This document shows positions 7,193-15,846 of a DNA stretch of 64,000 nucleotides, one piece after another (position 1 is the stretch's first letter; each line of letters begins with the position of its first letter). This stretch comes from Corynebacterium sp. 74A (GTDB taxonomy: Bacteria > Actinomycetota > Actinomycetes > Mycobacteriales > Mycobacteriaceae). The notes beneath the pieces are model-generated. The model was not told the origin of the DNA, did not search any database, and saw only the letters and a list, made by a program, of their open reading frames with translations. A program made the translations under genes and the position numbers. Location: positions 1 through 64,000 of the forward strand of contig NZ_PQMG01000005.1 in NCBI RefSeq assembly GCF_008930665.1, read 5' to 3'.

Positions 7193-9237
7193 CGTATGCC
7201 TCCCGGATGGACCTCGAAGAGCTGCGAATCATCGTCTACCACCACGCGCTGGGGCTCGTTCGGCCGGTGGCGCTCCGCATCGGCGAGAAAGACGCGCACA
7301 TAGCCGTGCTGCGAGGGCTCCAACTTCGTGAACCAATAGGTTTCTGTGGCCTCGTCGGACGCCGCGAGCCAGTCCGCCTCGAGCCGCTCCGGCACCATCT
7401 TCGGCGCCGGCTCATCAACCTCAAAAGGCGCTTTCCGCCTCGTGTGGAGCCTTTCGCCATCACCGGCGTGCAACGGCAGGCGGTCGCGGTTGAATACCAG
7501 CACAAAGCTCGGCGGGTGTTCATCCTCGGCGCCGTCGCGCCACAGCCACACCCCGAGCAGATAGTCGCCGTTGTCGTTGCGTTGGCGGATGCGGTAGCGA
7601 TACGTCCACAAACCCTCATAATCGATGGTGGTGGCCTCGCCGGTCACCGCGGTGCCGCCGTAGTAGAAGCGCGGCTCCAATTCCACGGTGTCGCCAAGAT
7701 TCGCCAGCCGGAGACGCACCCCGCCCTGGCGGCGATAGTCCTCCTCCACGAGATAGTGATCGATGCGGCTGCGCCGCGAGCGCACGTGCACCACCGAGGC
7801 CCCCTTGGGCCAATCGAAGGTGACCAACTGGCTCGATACCCGCTCGTGCAGGGTCGTATCCTTAATCTTCTCCACGCGGTTGACCACCTGATAGTCGCCC
7901 ACCTGGAAGGAATCGCCCACCACGTGCACGGGCACACAGAACACTTGCGACCACTCCCCCGGCCACTGCACCACGGTGCGGTGCTCCTCGCCGGGCTGAT
8001 ACTGGTCGATCTCGTCGAAGTCGAAGGTATGCACCCACTTAGTGGAGCCGAGGGCATCATCGTCGAGGATGTGCCGCTCCTCCACCGCCTCGAGCGCCAA
8101 ATCTGCCTGGGGTGCCTGTTCGCTCAGATACACCCGCACCTCGCCCATCGAGGGCACATCCCACGCCAGGCTGATCCGGTCACCAGCGCTGCTGGGTAGG
8201 CGCACCGCTTCTTTCATCACTACCTTTTGAATATTCGCGGAAATCTGCACTTGGGCGATCTCCGAGCCCTCTCCCACGCGCCTACTGCCGCGGAATTCGA
8301 AAGTGGGAAAGAGCTGGAAGTCATAGGTTTTTCCGCGCTTGGCCACGGTGTGGGTGAAGTTGCGCAAGCCCACCCCAGAGGTCACCCGGTGGCTCGGATC
8401 ATAAAGCGGGGTCACCGCGGTAGACACCCGGGCATAGACCTCAATATCGTCGATGCCCTGCGGCAGCGCCCAGGAGCCGGTGACCGTACCGTTTTTATCC
8501 TCCACCAGGGTGATATTGCGCGGCGGCAGGCCCAGCGCCTCCTCGCCCACGAGCTCCGGCTGCACGCCCAGCAGGCTCCGAGGGCTATCGCCCATATAGG
8601 CCCACACCGTGTAGTGGCGCATGCCCACCGTGGATGGAATCACCTCGCGGAAGGCGCGGCCGCGGGTATGCACCAGAGTCGTGCCCTCCTCCGGGCTAAG
8701 CGGGCCCTCGCCCACATTCCCCACGAGGCGGTAGAGCACGAAATTCGCAGCGGAGGGCATCTCATCCCAATAGACGAGCACCTGGGTGCCCGCATCGGTG
8801 ACCTCTTCTACCTCTACCTTCACCAGCCCGCAGGGAGCGGCGACCTGGTGTGCGAAGGGCGCAAAACTGAAGCCGCGCAGCTTCTCATCCATGAAATCCG
8901 CTGGGTTTACCTGCGGCTTCGTCGGCTCCGGGCCCGCAGCGAAGTCCCATTCGTCCGCGACGCTTGTCGACGCCGCCTCCGCGCTGTCCTCCGCCGCTGC
9001 CGCGGTATCGATCGGGACGATCCCAGCTGGGGCGCCTGCGGGCGGCGCGGACTGCTCCGCCCTGGGATCCGGGATCTGCTGGGATTCGCAGCTGAGCATC
9101 GCGGTCGCGGCGTCAATCTGCTGCGGGGTGGCGTCGCGAAGAATGGCGGCTACCCGCTCGCGAGACGGCGCCACTAGGCCACTGAGCTGGGCGATAGCGT
9201 CTGCGGGTAGATCAGTTACCCATCTATTGATCGCCAT
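7189..9237 (-). CDS. Fibronectin type III-like repeat protein
   Basis: This 682-residue protein has a helical N-terminal segment (residues 1-50), an Ala/Pro/Glu-rich linker to about 110, then successive beta-sandwich-like units with the FN3 hallmarks of an early Trp and a late Tyr, for example VLVYWDEMP...FVLYRLV, TGSWALP...VYARV and ISLAWDVP...VRVYLSEQ. No signal peptide or membrane segment is visible, so the repeats should be cytoplasmic, unlike most bacterial FN3 domains. It lies between the 951-residue membrane protein (gap 39 bases) and GAP1 (ATGA overlap). A scaffold role, presenting partners to the GTPase or the tubulin-like protein, is inference. Confidence 0.75.
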   Translation of the reverse strand: MAINRWVTDLPADAIAQLSGLVAPSRERVAAILRDATPQQIDAATAMLSCESQQIPDPRAEQSAPPAGAPAGIVPIDTAAAAEDSAEAASTSVADEWDFAAGPEPTKPQVNPADFMDEKLRGFSFAPFAHQVAAPCGLVKVEVEEVTDAGTQVLVYWDEMPSAANFVLYRLVGNVGEGPLSPEEGTTLVHTRGRAFREVIPSTVGMRHYTVWAYMGDSPRSLLGVQPELVGEEALGLPPRNITLVEDKNGTVTGSWALPQGIDDIEVYARVSTAVTPLYDPSHRVTSGVGLRNFTHTVAKRGKTYDFQLFPTFEFRGSRRVGEGSEIAQVQISANIQKVVMKEAVRLPSSAGDRISLAWDVPSMGEVRVYLSEQAPQADLALEAVEERHILDDDALGSTKWVHTFDFDEIDQYQPGEEHRTVVQWPGEWSQVFCVPVHVVGDSFQVGDYQVVNRVEKIKDTTLHERVSSQLVTFDWPKGASVVHVRSRRSRIDHYLVEEDYRRQGGVRLRLANLGDTVELEPRFYYGGTAVTGEATTIDYEGLWTYRYRIRQRNDNGDYLLGVWLWRDGAEDEHPPSFVLVFNRDRLPLHAGDGERLHTRRKAPFEVDEPAPKMVPERLEADWLAASDEATETYWFTKLEPSQHGYVRVFLADAERHRPNEPQRVVVDDDSQLFEVHPGGIR

Positions 9238-9276
9238 AGGGTCTCTCTTTCCTCAAACTTTCACAAGGCACTGTGC

Positions 9277-12132
9277 TTAGAGCAGGGTGGATGGTCCGGG
9301 GAATCCTTGGGAGTCATCCTCACCGCGCCGGTGCCCGCCAGGGGCGCCGTCGGGGCCGGGGAAGGTATCCGTGTCGGAGCGGTACATCGTCCACCCAAAA
9401 TCTGCCCCCTGCGCACTGGGGTTGAAGTCCTCCACCTGCGCATCATCTTCGCTGAGCGGCACCAGCAAGGAGAGCTTGGCCACCGCGCCGAACTGCTGCT
9501 TGAGCACGCTGCGGGTGAGCGAACCGCGGCTGGAATCCGAGTGATAGGTCACGCTCTTGTCCTGATCGATCACGGTCGCGCCCCGGGTGGCGCCGAGGGC
9601 GCTGAGCGACTCTGCGGGGAACTCCACATCGGCGCGATCCGGCTCCATCAACCCAGAGAAGAACTCGCTGCGCTCCACTGTGCGTTCCTGGCCGTTCTCG
9701 TAGAAGACGGCCTGCGGCAGATAACTCTGCACCGTGGCGGCGCTACTCTCCTGCGAGAGAGCGTCGATAAGGCGCTGCCGCTCCTGCTCAGACAGCTCCG
9801 GGATCGTGCGCATCGCACACTGGGCGAGCTGATCCAGCTCCGAACCCGAACCGAGGCCGTTGAGGCTATAGAAATCGGTGACGCGCTGCTCGCGGCTGCC
9901 GGTGGTGGAGGCCACCTGGCGGGCCAGCTCGCCCACGCTGCGCTCGAAGGCGCTGCCCGCCCAGCCCTCGCGACACAAGGACTGCCGCAGCGTATGGGTC
10001 AGCTCGCGGCGCTTATCCGGATCGGCCACCGCGCGCCCCAGCCGAGCCGCACGCGGCAGACCGGCGGTGGGGATCTCCGTGGTGGCGCGGGTGGTGCGCG
10101 GGGCCCCGAAGGGATAGGCGAGCACGCGGCCAAGCACCAAGGACCACGCCAAGAACTGCTGGTAGGCCCCAGTCAGGCGGGCCACATCGCCCAGTGCTGC
10201 GTGGTAGTTGTCCATGTAGATCTCGAGGTTTTCTTCCAGCAAGCGGCGTTGGCGAAGCAGGTCATAGACCCCACGCCGCGCCCGGGCAAAGATCGCCATC
10301 TGCACCGCCACAATCACCGCCGTAGTCAGTACCGCAAGGAGCACCGTCCACTGCCAGTTCAGGCCCCGCCATTGCGGGAAAGGCACGCGCCAATCGGGCT
10401 TGTAGAAGCGGATGCAGCAGTAGATGAGCAGCAGCATGAGCACCGCCCATAGCCCGCTGAGCAGGCGCAGCTTCCTGGTCAGGCGGCGATTGATGGCCTC
10501 CGTATCCTGGCTACCAATCTGGCTGAGTTGCTGCTCGCAGGCCTGAGCGGCGTCGAAGGCGGCGCCCACCCGATGGCGGGCGTGGGAGAGACGCTCCAGC
10601 AAACCGGAGCCTACCTCGGAGGCAAAGCTGGTGCCGCTCTCAGCGCGCCAGCGCTGGAAATCCTCGCGCAGGTCCAATACCTCGGGATCCGAGGTGCGGG
10701 AGACAGCCTTGGTGAGTTTCCTATCGAAGCTCCGCACCCGCACCGCATCGTAGGGGTGCAGAAACTTTTCCGATTCCTCGCGCTTCATAAACTCGTCCAG
10801 AATCGGCAGGCTGGCATCGAAGCCTTGCTCCGTATCCGGCACCACCTCGGCGGCGGTGCTCACCACGGCGGGGTTGGAGTTATCCACCAGGTTCGGCAGC
10901 CGATCATGCAAACGATCCGAGCCGTCGATGAGGGTGAGCGAGGCCGCACAATAATCGGACCACAGGCTCGAGAGATTGGTCTGACTCGTGACGTTGATAC
11001 CGGCCTTGCTGGAGGCGCCCAGCAGTCGCGCCGAGCTGGCGCGCAGCGCCTCCATCCCGGCCTCGCCGCTGCTGCCGCGGCCCTTCTGCCCCACCACGAC
11101 GCGAATCGTACTTTCTTCTCCATAGAGATTCTTTTGCAGCATATCCCGCATGCGATCCGCCATGCCCTGGTGGAGGGAGGAACTCCAGATCGAGCGCGAG
11201 CCCACCGTGGCGCGGAAAAACTCGCGGAAGAAGGCCTTGAGTGCGGCCGCACCACTTTGCTCTACCTGTTCGGCGCTCTTCGGGGATTTCTCCTGGGTAA
11301 TGAGCTCGGCCTGGTGCGCCTGCAACAGCTCGCTCGCATAGCGACGCACCATCTCCTCACTCTGCTGCTGGGGTACCGTTTGGCGCCCATCGCGCATATG
11401 CGTGACCGGGATATCCTCCCGCACGTTGATCACCGCGTCGCGGAGCTCTTCCTCGGCGGCACTGGCGTCTAAATTACGGAAGAAGCAGCGGGCCAGCACG
11501 AAGGAATCAGCCAGGCCCTGAATGATCTCGCTGCCATCCTCCTTGAGCACGCCCACCACCGGCGCCGCCGTGAAACGACCGCAGAGCCCGAGCACGCTCG
11601 GGGCATAGGCGCGGGCCACCTCGAGGGGGCCATCGTCTTGTTGAATACGGCGCGAGGACGTCAGGGGGGAATCCGCGTCGAAGGCGGTGAGCGCCACCGT
11701 GGCCCAGCCCTCGCGAGGGGCCGGCTCCGTGCTGGGCAGCGGCAGCTGCGGCAGCAAGAGGCGCACGCGGCGCACCGAGTTCTGCGCGGCCTCGGACTGG
11801 ATCAGACGCATCCACCGATCCACGGCCGCATAATCGGTGTCCGGATCATTAGCGTCCACCACGTGTACCACTAGGGTCAATCCCCGGATATCCCGCAGTG
11901 CATCGGAAAGCGCCACGAAGCTCTCGCAGCCGCGGTGCTGCTCGGCGGGTTCCTCCATCAGCCGCACCGTCGAGTGCACGCCGCCGCGGGCGGGGTCCTG
12001 GGCGCCGGCATCAATCCAGAAGGTGCGCGAGACATGCCCGAGCGTGGTGAGGTCCGCGGCCACGCCGCGCAGCTCACCGAAGAGGCGACCCGCACCGATG
12101 AAGACAACATCTGTGTTTTTGGTGTAACTCAC
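9277..12132 (-). CDS. Large two-TM protein of the tubulin/GTPase operon
   Basis: A 951-residue protein with a roughly 550-residue N-terminal cytoplasmic region, two membrane segments at about 555-575 and 594-614, and a 340-residue C-terminal region. The N-terminus has a Rossmann-like beta strand and Gly-rich turn (VVFIGAGR) and, near residue 85-95, a LVVHVVDAND strand reminiscent of a G-domain core, but no GxxxxGKS loop, so it may be a non-binding relative of the GTPase. The C-terminal region is acidic and polar. The GTG start overlaps the tubulin-like stop as GTGA, indicating translational coupling and probably a 1:1 partnership. Anchoring the tubulin-like polymer to the membrane is an attractive but untested role. 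Confidence 0.72.
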   Translation of the reverse strand: MSYTKNTDVVFIGAGRLFGELRGVAADLTTLGHVSRTFWIDAGAQDPARGGVHSTVRLMEEPAEQHRGCESFVALSDALRDIRGLTLVVHVVDANDPDTDYAAVDRWMRLIQSEAAQNSVRRVRLLLPQLPLPSTEPAPREGWATVALTAFDADSPLTSSRRIQQDDGPLEVARAYAPSVLGLCGRFTAAPVVGVLKEDGSEIIQGLADSFVLARCFFRNLDASAAEEELRDAVINVREDIPVTHMRDGRQTVPQQQSEEMVRRYASELLQAHQAELITQEKSPKSAEQVEQSGAAALKAFFREFFRATVGSRSIWSSSLHQGMADRMRDMLQKNLYGEESTIRVVVGQKGRGSSGEAGMEALRASSARLLGASSKAGINVTSQTNLSSLWSDYCAASLTLIDGSDRLHDRLPNLVDNSNPAVVSTAAEVVPDTEQGFDASLPILDEFMKREESEKFLHPYDAVRVRSFDRKLTKAVSRTSDPEVLDLREDFQRWRAESGTSFASEVGSGLLERLSHARHRVGAAFDAAQACEQQLSQIGSQDTEAINRRLTRKLRLLSGLWAVLMLLLIYCCIRFYKPDWRVPFPQWRGLNWQWTVLLAVLTTAVIVAVQMAIFARARRGVYDLLRQRRLLEENLEIYMDNYHAALGDVARLTGAYQQFLAWSLVLGRVLAYPFGAPRTTRATTEIPTAGLPRAARLGRAVADPDKRRELTHTLRQSLCREGWAGSAFERSVGELARQVASTTGSREQRVTDFYSLNGLGSGSELDQLAQCAMRTIPELSEQERQRLIDALSQESSAATVQSYLPQAVFYENGQERTVERSEFFSGLMEPDRADVEFPAESLSALGATRGATVIDQDKSVTYHSDSSRGSLTRSVLKQQFGAVAKLSLLVPLSEDDAQVEDFNPSAQGADFGWTMYRSDTDTFPGPDGAPGGHRRGEDDSQGFPGPSTLL

Positions 12133-15100
12133 AACAAACCACCACCGAATCCGGAGAACTCATCATCATTGTCAGTCTGCGCCGAGCTGAAGCCGGTAGG
12201 AATACTGCTCGTGCTTTCCGGCTGCTCCGCCACTCGCTGCGCCTCATCGAGCAGCCCGTGCAAGAGATTGGCCATCTCCACCACATCCGCCGCGAAGTCG
12301 CGGTAGTAGGGCATCTTCGAGGCGCGCTCGCGGCTGGTCGGATGCGCCCAGGACTTATCCACCGTGGAGGCGCTGGGGAAGCCCGTATTATCCACCGGCG
12401 CCAACATTTCCGCGGTGCGCAAGGCGCGGGCCAGGTGTTCTTCCACCATGCCGACGCGCTCCGCGATGCTCGTGCCGCGGGTGCCATTGCGCTCGGCGGG
12501 CCACTCGCCGGTGCGCAGGAAGCGCGCCAAAGTATTCACTGCCGGGTGGCGCAGACCGCCATCGACATTGCTGGCCTTCTCCGGCGAATCATCGAAGAGG
12601 GCCCGCAACGCCCAGTAGGGGTGCAGGGATGCGCCGGGGGCGCCACTGCGATCCCGCTCATGGCTATTGGCGTAGGCCAGCAGAATGGACTCCAACACCG
12701 CCGGCATCCAATCCACCTCATTGCGCATCTCCCCAGGGCCGGTGAGCATCGGCGAGGGGAAGTGGTACCAGCCCTCGGCGCGATCCGCGGAGCCGCGGTG
12801 GGCGGGCAGGCGCCCATACACATGGGCCGCGGCGTCCGTGGTGCCCTGGTTGGTGATGAGGATGCGGCCAGTGGCCACGCCCAGCAACCAGCCGCCGACG
12901 AGGGCCTTGCGCTCATCGATACTCAGCGGCAGCGCGGCATCAAGGGTGTGGGTGCGGCGCAGGTTCCAGAAATCGAAGCGATTGTGGCTGGCCTTGAACT
13001 CCTTTGCGATCTGCGGCAGCAGGGAGCTGAACACGATCGGCGAATAGTTCGGATAGGAGCCGAAGATATCGATGCGCTGAATATTGGTGCTATCGCGCAG
13101 GGCATTGTCGAACTTGGTGCGCGACTGCCCCTCGATCTTGCTCGAACTCAGGGTGCTCTCCAGCTCGGCGGCGACGCGCTGATCCTTGAAGGGGATCTCC
13201 GAGAAGGAATAACGGTAGGTGACTCCCTGCCCGTGTACCGCCTGCACCATCGTGGCGTCCACCGCGGCCAAGGGGCGCGATAGGGACAGCGCCTTGGAGA
13301 ATTCGCTGCGCAGCCGAGCGATACGCTGCTCGTACTCGGCGTCGCTCAGCATCTCGTCCTGGGTCATGTAGCTACGCAGGTCTGCGGAGATAAAGCGCTC
13401 GAAACTTTCGCCTGGGCGCACCACCCACATGCGGGCGCGCTCGAGCAGGTCCTTCGGGCGGATGCGGGCCTTGAATACGGCATTGGAGCTTTCGCGGCTT
13501 TCCCCTGTGTTCTCGGGGTGGCGTCGCAAATGCTTGCTCGCCCAGCCCGCCCGGTTACCGCCGGGCACCTCGTCGGCGGGGCGCGCCAGAGTATCGCGCG
13601 GGGCCTTCACCGCATCGGTGGTCTCCCACTCGCCCTTGATGATGGTGCGAGTAACGCGGGAGGTGGCCTCGGCAAGATCGGTGACATTCGCGTCCTCGCC
13701 CGAGACTGCCTCCAGCAGCTGCGCCTCGAAATCAGCGGGGAAGTTATCCACCTCGGTAATCACGATTTCATTCACCGAGCCGCGGAAGCGATCACTGACC
13801 TTCTCATCGTGCGGCCGCGGCCACGCCGCCGGCTCATCGGTGGCCACATCCGCGAGATCCAGCGTGGACTCCTTGGCCTTGTCGGCGGCGCGCACATCCT
13901 TGTGGGCGCGGTCCAGCTCATCGCGCAGGCGGCGCAGCACCCCGAAACGGAAATCCTCCAGTACTGGGCTGAGGCTACGGGCCAGCTCCACCACCATGGC
14001 GGTGCGCAGCTGCGGGCTGTAGCAGCTGAGGAGCTGCTCCACCACGGCATCGGCATTGTGAATGCGCTTCTTCCCGGTGACCGGGTGCAGGGCTTGATCG
14101 GCATCAGCGGGACGCGCCGCCGGATCGAGGCCCTGGTGGTTCAGGATAAATTTCTCGGTGCCCGGCTGGAGCTTGTCTTTCACAATCACATCCAGCTCGG
14201 AGAGCATCTTCTCCACGTAGGGAATTCCCAGCCGCGAGAGCTCCTCCTCGGCCTCGGCGAGCATGCTGTCCGTGATGAAGTCCGCCCAGCGATACACCGC
14301 GCTATAGGCCGATCGCTGCATGACCCTGCGGAGCTCCGTGCTCAGGTAGGAGCTCCCCATCACGCTGTCTACCTCGTCGGCCCACTCTTGGCCCTTTTGG
14401 CCCTCCACCGGCGCGGGGATCTTCGAGCGCAGTACCGCCTGGGATTCGCTGACGGCGGCCTCCAGCTCCGCATGGAAAAGAACCTCGTACCAATTGCGGA
14501 TGATGTCTGTGGTGGCGGCGCTCGTCACCAGCTCCGGGTGGATCTTCATCCGGTTCATGCTGTCCGGCAGGCGCTCAGCGAGGCGCTCCCGAAGCTGTTC
14601 CTCACCGGTGGAGTGATTGCGCGGATCGATGTGGCCGCGCAGCAATTGATCGAAGCTGGCGCGGGCAATGCGCTGCGCCGCATACTCCTTGTACTTATCG
14701 CGACCCATGCTGAGCTGGGCGTAGCCCATCGAGCCCCAGGGCAGGCCGGTCCACTTCAGCTTCTCGTTATCGGCCCAGCCGAGATAGGAGCGCTTCGCAT
14801 CCGGGGCGCCTGCATTGCCGAGATCGTATTGCACGAAATCCGCGGAAGCCTGCTCAGAGTAGACCAGACCGGACAGGGCCCGACCGAGCCCACGATAGAT
14901 TTCCGAGGGCGAGCCCTCGCGGCCGAAACGCGCCCGCTCCTCACCCATGCGGCTACCAATGGGGAAGAGACGAGCAAAGGTGGAGCCTTGATCTGCGGTA
15001 GCGATACCCAGTGCGTGGTAGAGGGAGGCGTCGGCCGCGGCGGCGGCCCCGGTTTGGGCGGCGAAGACCTCACCGAACATGGCCAGGGCATTGGGCCAGG

Positions 15101-15791
15101 CGCCACTCATGGCGTCCTTGGGCAAGGAATCGAATACCTCAGGTGTCAGCAGGAACACGGCGGTCTGCTCGGGCTTGGCATTGGGCAGCCCGGCGAGCAC
15201 GCGGCACACATCCAAAAACATGGAGGCACCGGAGCCACCAGCCATGGATGAGACCACCAGGATGGTGGGATCCGATTCGCTCTTATCGGAGGAGAAACCT
15301 TGGATCTTGCGGTTGAGCTCGTTCAACTCCACATTGGCATCCGAGGTATTCATATCCTCCAGTGCCTTGCGTAATTCCTCGCGGATCTTCTCCAGCTTGG
15401 GCAGGGTGAGCATGCGCCCCAAGGTGCGGCGCTGGGCGGCACCGGCGGAGATAGGAAGCTCAATGGCATTGGGCACCCGCGGCGCCCAGGTGGCGATGTC
15501 TTTGAGGCCGTCGCCGCGGGCGAGCTCCGCCGACACGGCGGCGTCGAAGGTGCGATAGGACTGGTGACTACCGATACCGATATAGCGGCCCCCAGCCTGC
15601 TCCACATTGGCTAAGCCGCTGGGCCCATCCTCGGCGGCAAGCGGGGCGTCGATAGAGACAAACTGCCACGCCTTGGGCAGGGAATCGCGCCCTGGCTCTA
15701 CTTCTCGGATCAGCGCCTTGAGCTGATCCATCATGTAGGCCAAGGTTTTCGCGCCCGAGCCGCCACAGCCTACTACCAAAAACTTCCGCAT
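12129..15791 (-). CDS. Giant tubulin/FtsZ-like protein
   Basis: A 1220-residue soluble protein. The N-terminus MRKFLVVGCGGSGAKT carries the first tubulin/FtsZ nucleotide loop (residues 8-16), and residues 183-190 read MAGGSGAS, matching the GGGTGS tubulin signature in the variant form of the Tubulin_2-like bacterial family. The first 500 residues or so can be the GTPase and activation domains; the remaining 700 are mainly helical with no motif I can name and far exceed FtsZ (about 400). It is therefore a candidate GTP-dependent polymer or assembly ATPase-like scaffold. ATG 15791 lies 55 bases after the vWA gene; the stop overlaps the next GTG. Catalytic competence depends on the T7-loop residue, which I could not place. 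Confidence 0.85.
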   Translation of the reverse strand: MRKFLVVGCGGSGAKTLAYMMDQLKALIREVEPGRDSLPKAWQFVSIDAPLAAEDGPSGLANVEQAGGRYIGIGSHQSYRTFDAAVSAELARGDGLKDIATWAPRVPNAIELPISAGAAQRRTLGRMLTLPKLEKIREELRKALEDMNTSDANVELNELNRKIQGFSSDKSESDPTILVVSSMAGGSGASMFLDVCRVLAGLPNAKPEQTAVFLLTPEVFDSLPKDAMSGAWPNALAMFGEVFAAQTGAAAAADASLYHALGIATADQGSTFARLFPIGSRMGEERARFGREGSPSEIYRGLGRALSGLVYSEQASADFVQYDLGNAGAPDAKRSYLGWADNEKLKWTGLPWGSMGYAQLSMGRDKYKEYAAQRIARASFDQLLRGHIDPRNHSTGEEQLRERLAERLPDSMNRMKIHPELVTSAATTDIIRNWYEVLFHAELEAAVSESQAVLRSKIPAPVEGQKGQEWADEVDSVMGSSYLSTELRRVMQRSAYSAVYRWADFITDSMLAEAEEELSRLGIPYVEKMLSELDVIVKDKLQPGTEKFILNHQGLDPAARPADADQALHPVTGKKRIHNADAVVEQLLSCYSPQLRTAMVVELARSLSPVLEDFRFGVLRRLRDELDRAHKDVRAADKAKESTLDLADVATDEPAAWPRPHDEKVSDRFRGSVNEIVITEVDNFPADFEAQLLEAVSGEDANVTDLAEATSRVTRTIIKGEWETTDAVKAPRDTLARPADEVPGGNRAGWASKHLRRHPENTGESRESSNAVFKARIRPKDLLERARMWVVRPGESFERFISADLRSYMTQDEMLSDAEYEQRIARLRSEFSKALSLSRPLAAVDATMVQAVHGQGVTYRYSFSEIPFKDQRVAAELESTLSSSKIEGQSRTKFDNALRDSTNIQRIDIFGSYPNYSPIVFSSLLPQIAKEFKASHNRFDFWNLRRTHTLDAALPLSIDERKALVGGWLLGVATGRILITNQGTTDAAAHVYGRLPAHRGSADRAEGWYHFPSPMLTGPGEMRNEVDWMPAVLESILLAYANSHERDRSGAPGASLHPYWALRALFDDSPEKASNVDGGLRHPAVNTLARFLRTGEWPAERNGTRGTSIAERVGMVEEHLARALRTAEMLAPVDNTGFPSASTVDKSWAHPTSRERASKMPYYRDFAADVVEMANLLHGLLDEAQRVAEQPESTSSIPTGFSSAQTDNDDEFSGFGGGLL

Positions 15792-15846
15792 CTTTTCATC
15801 TCTCCTTGTAGATATCTACCGTGTCTACTGCCGTATCCGTGTGCGC

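Noticed and set aside
13518..15251. 577-codon plus-strand frame inside the tubulin-like gene
   Set aside because: Antisense shadow; the tubulin nucleotide loops lie on the minus strand.
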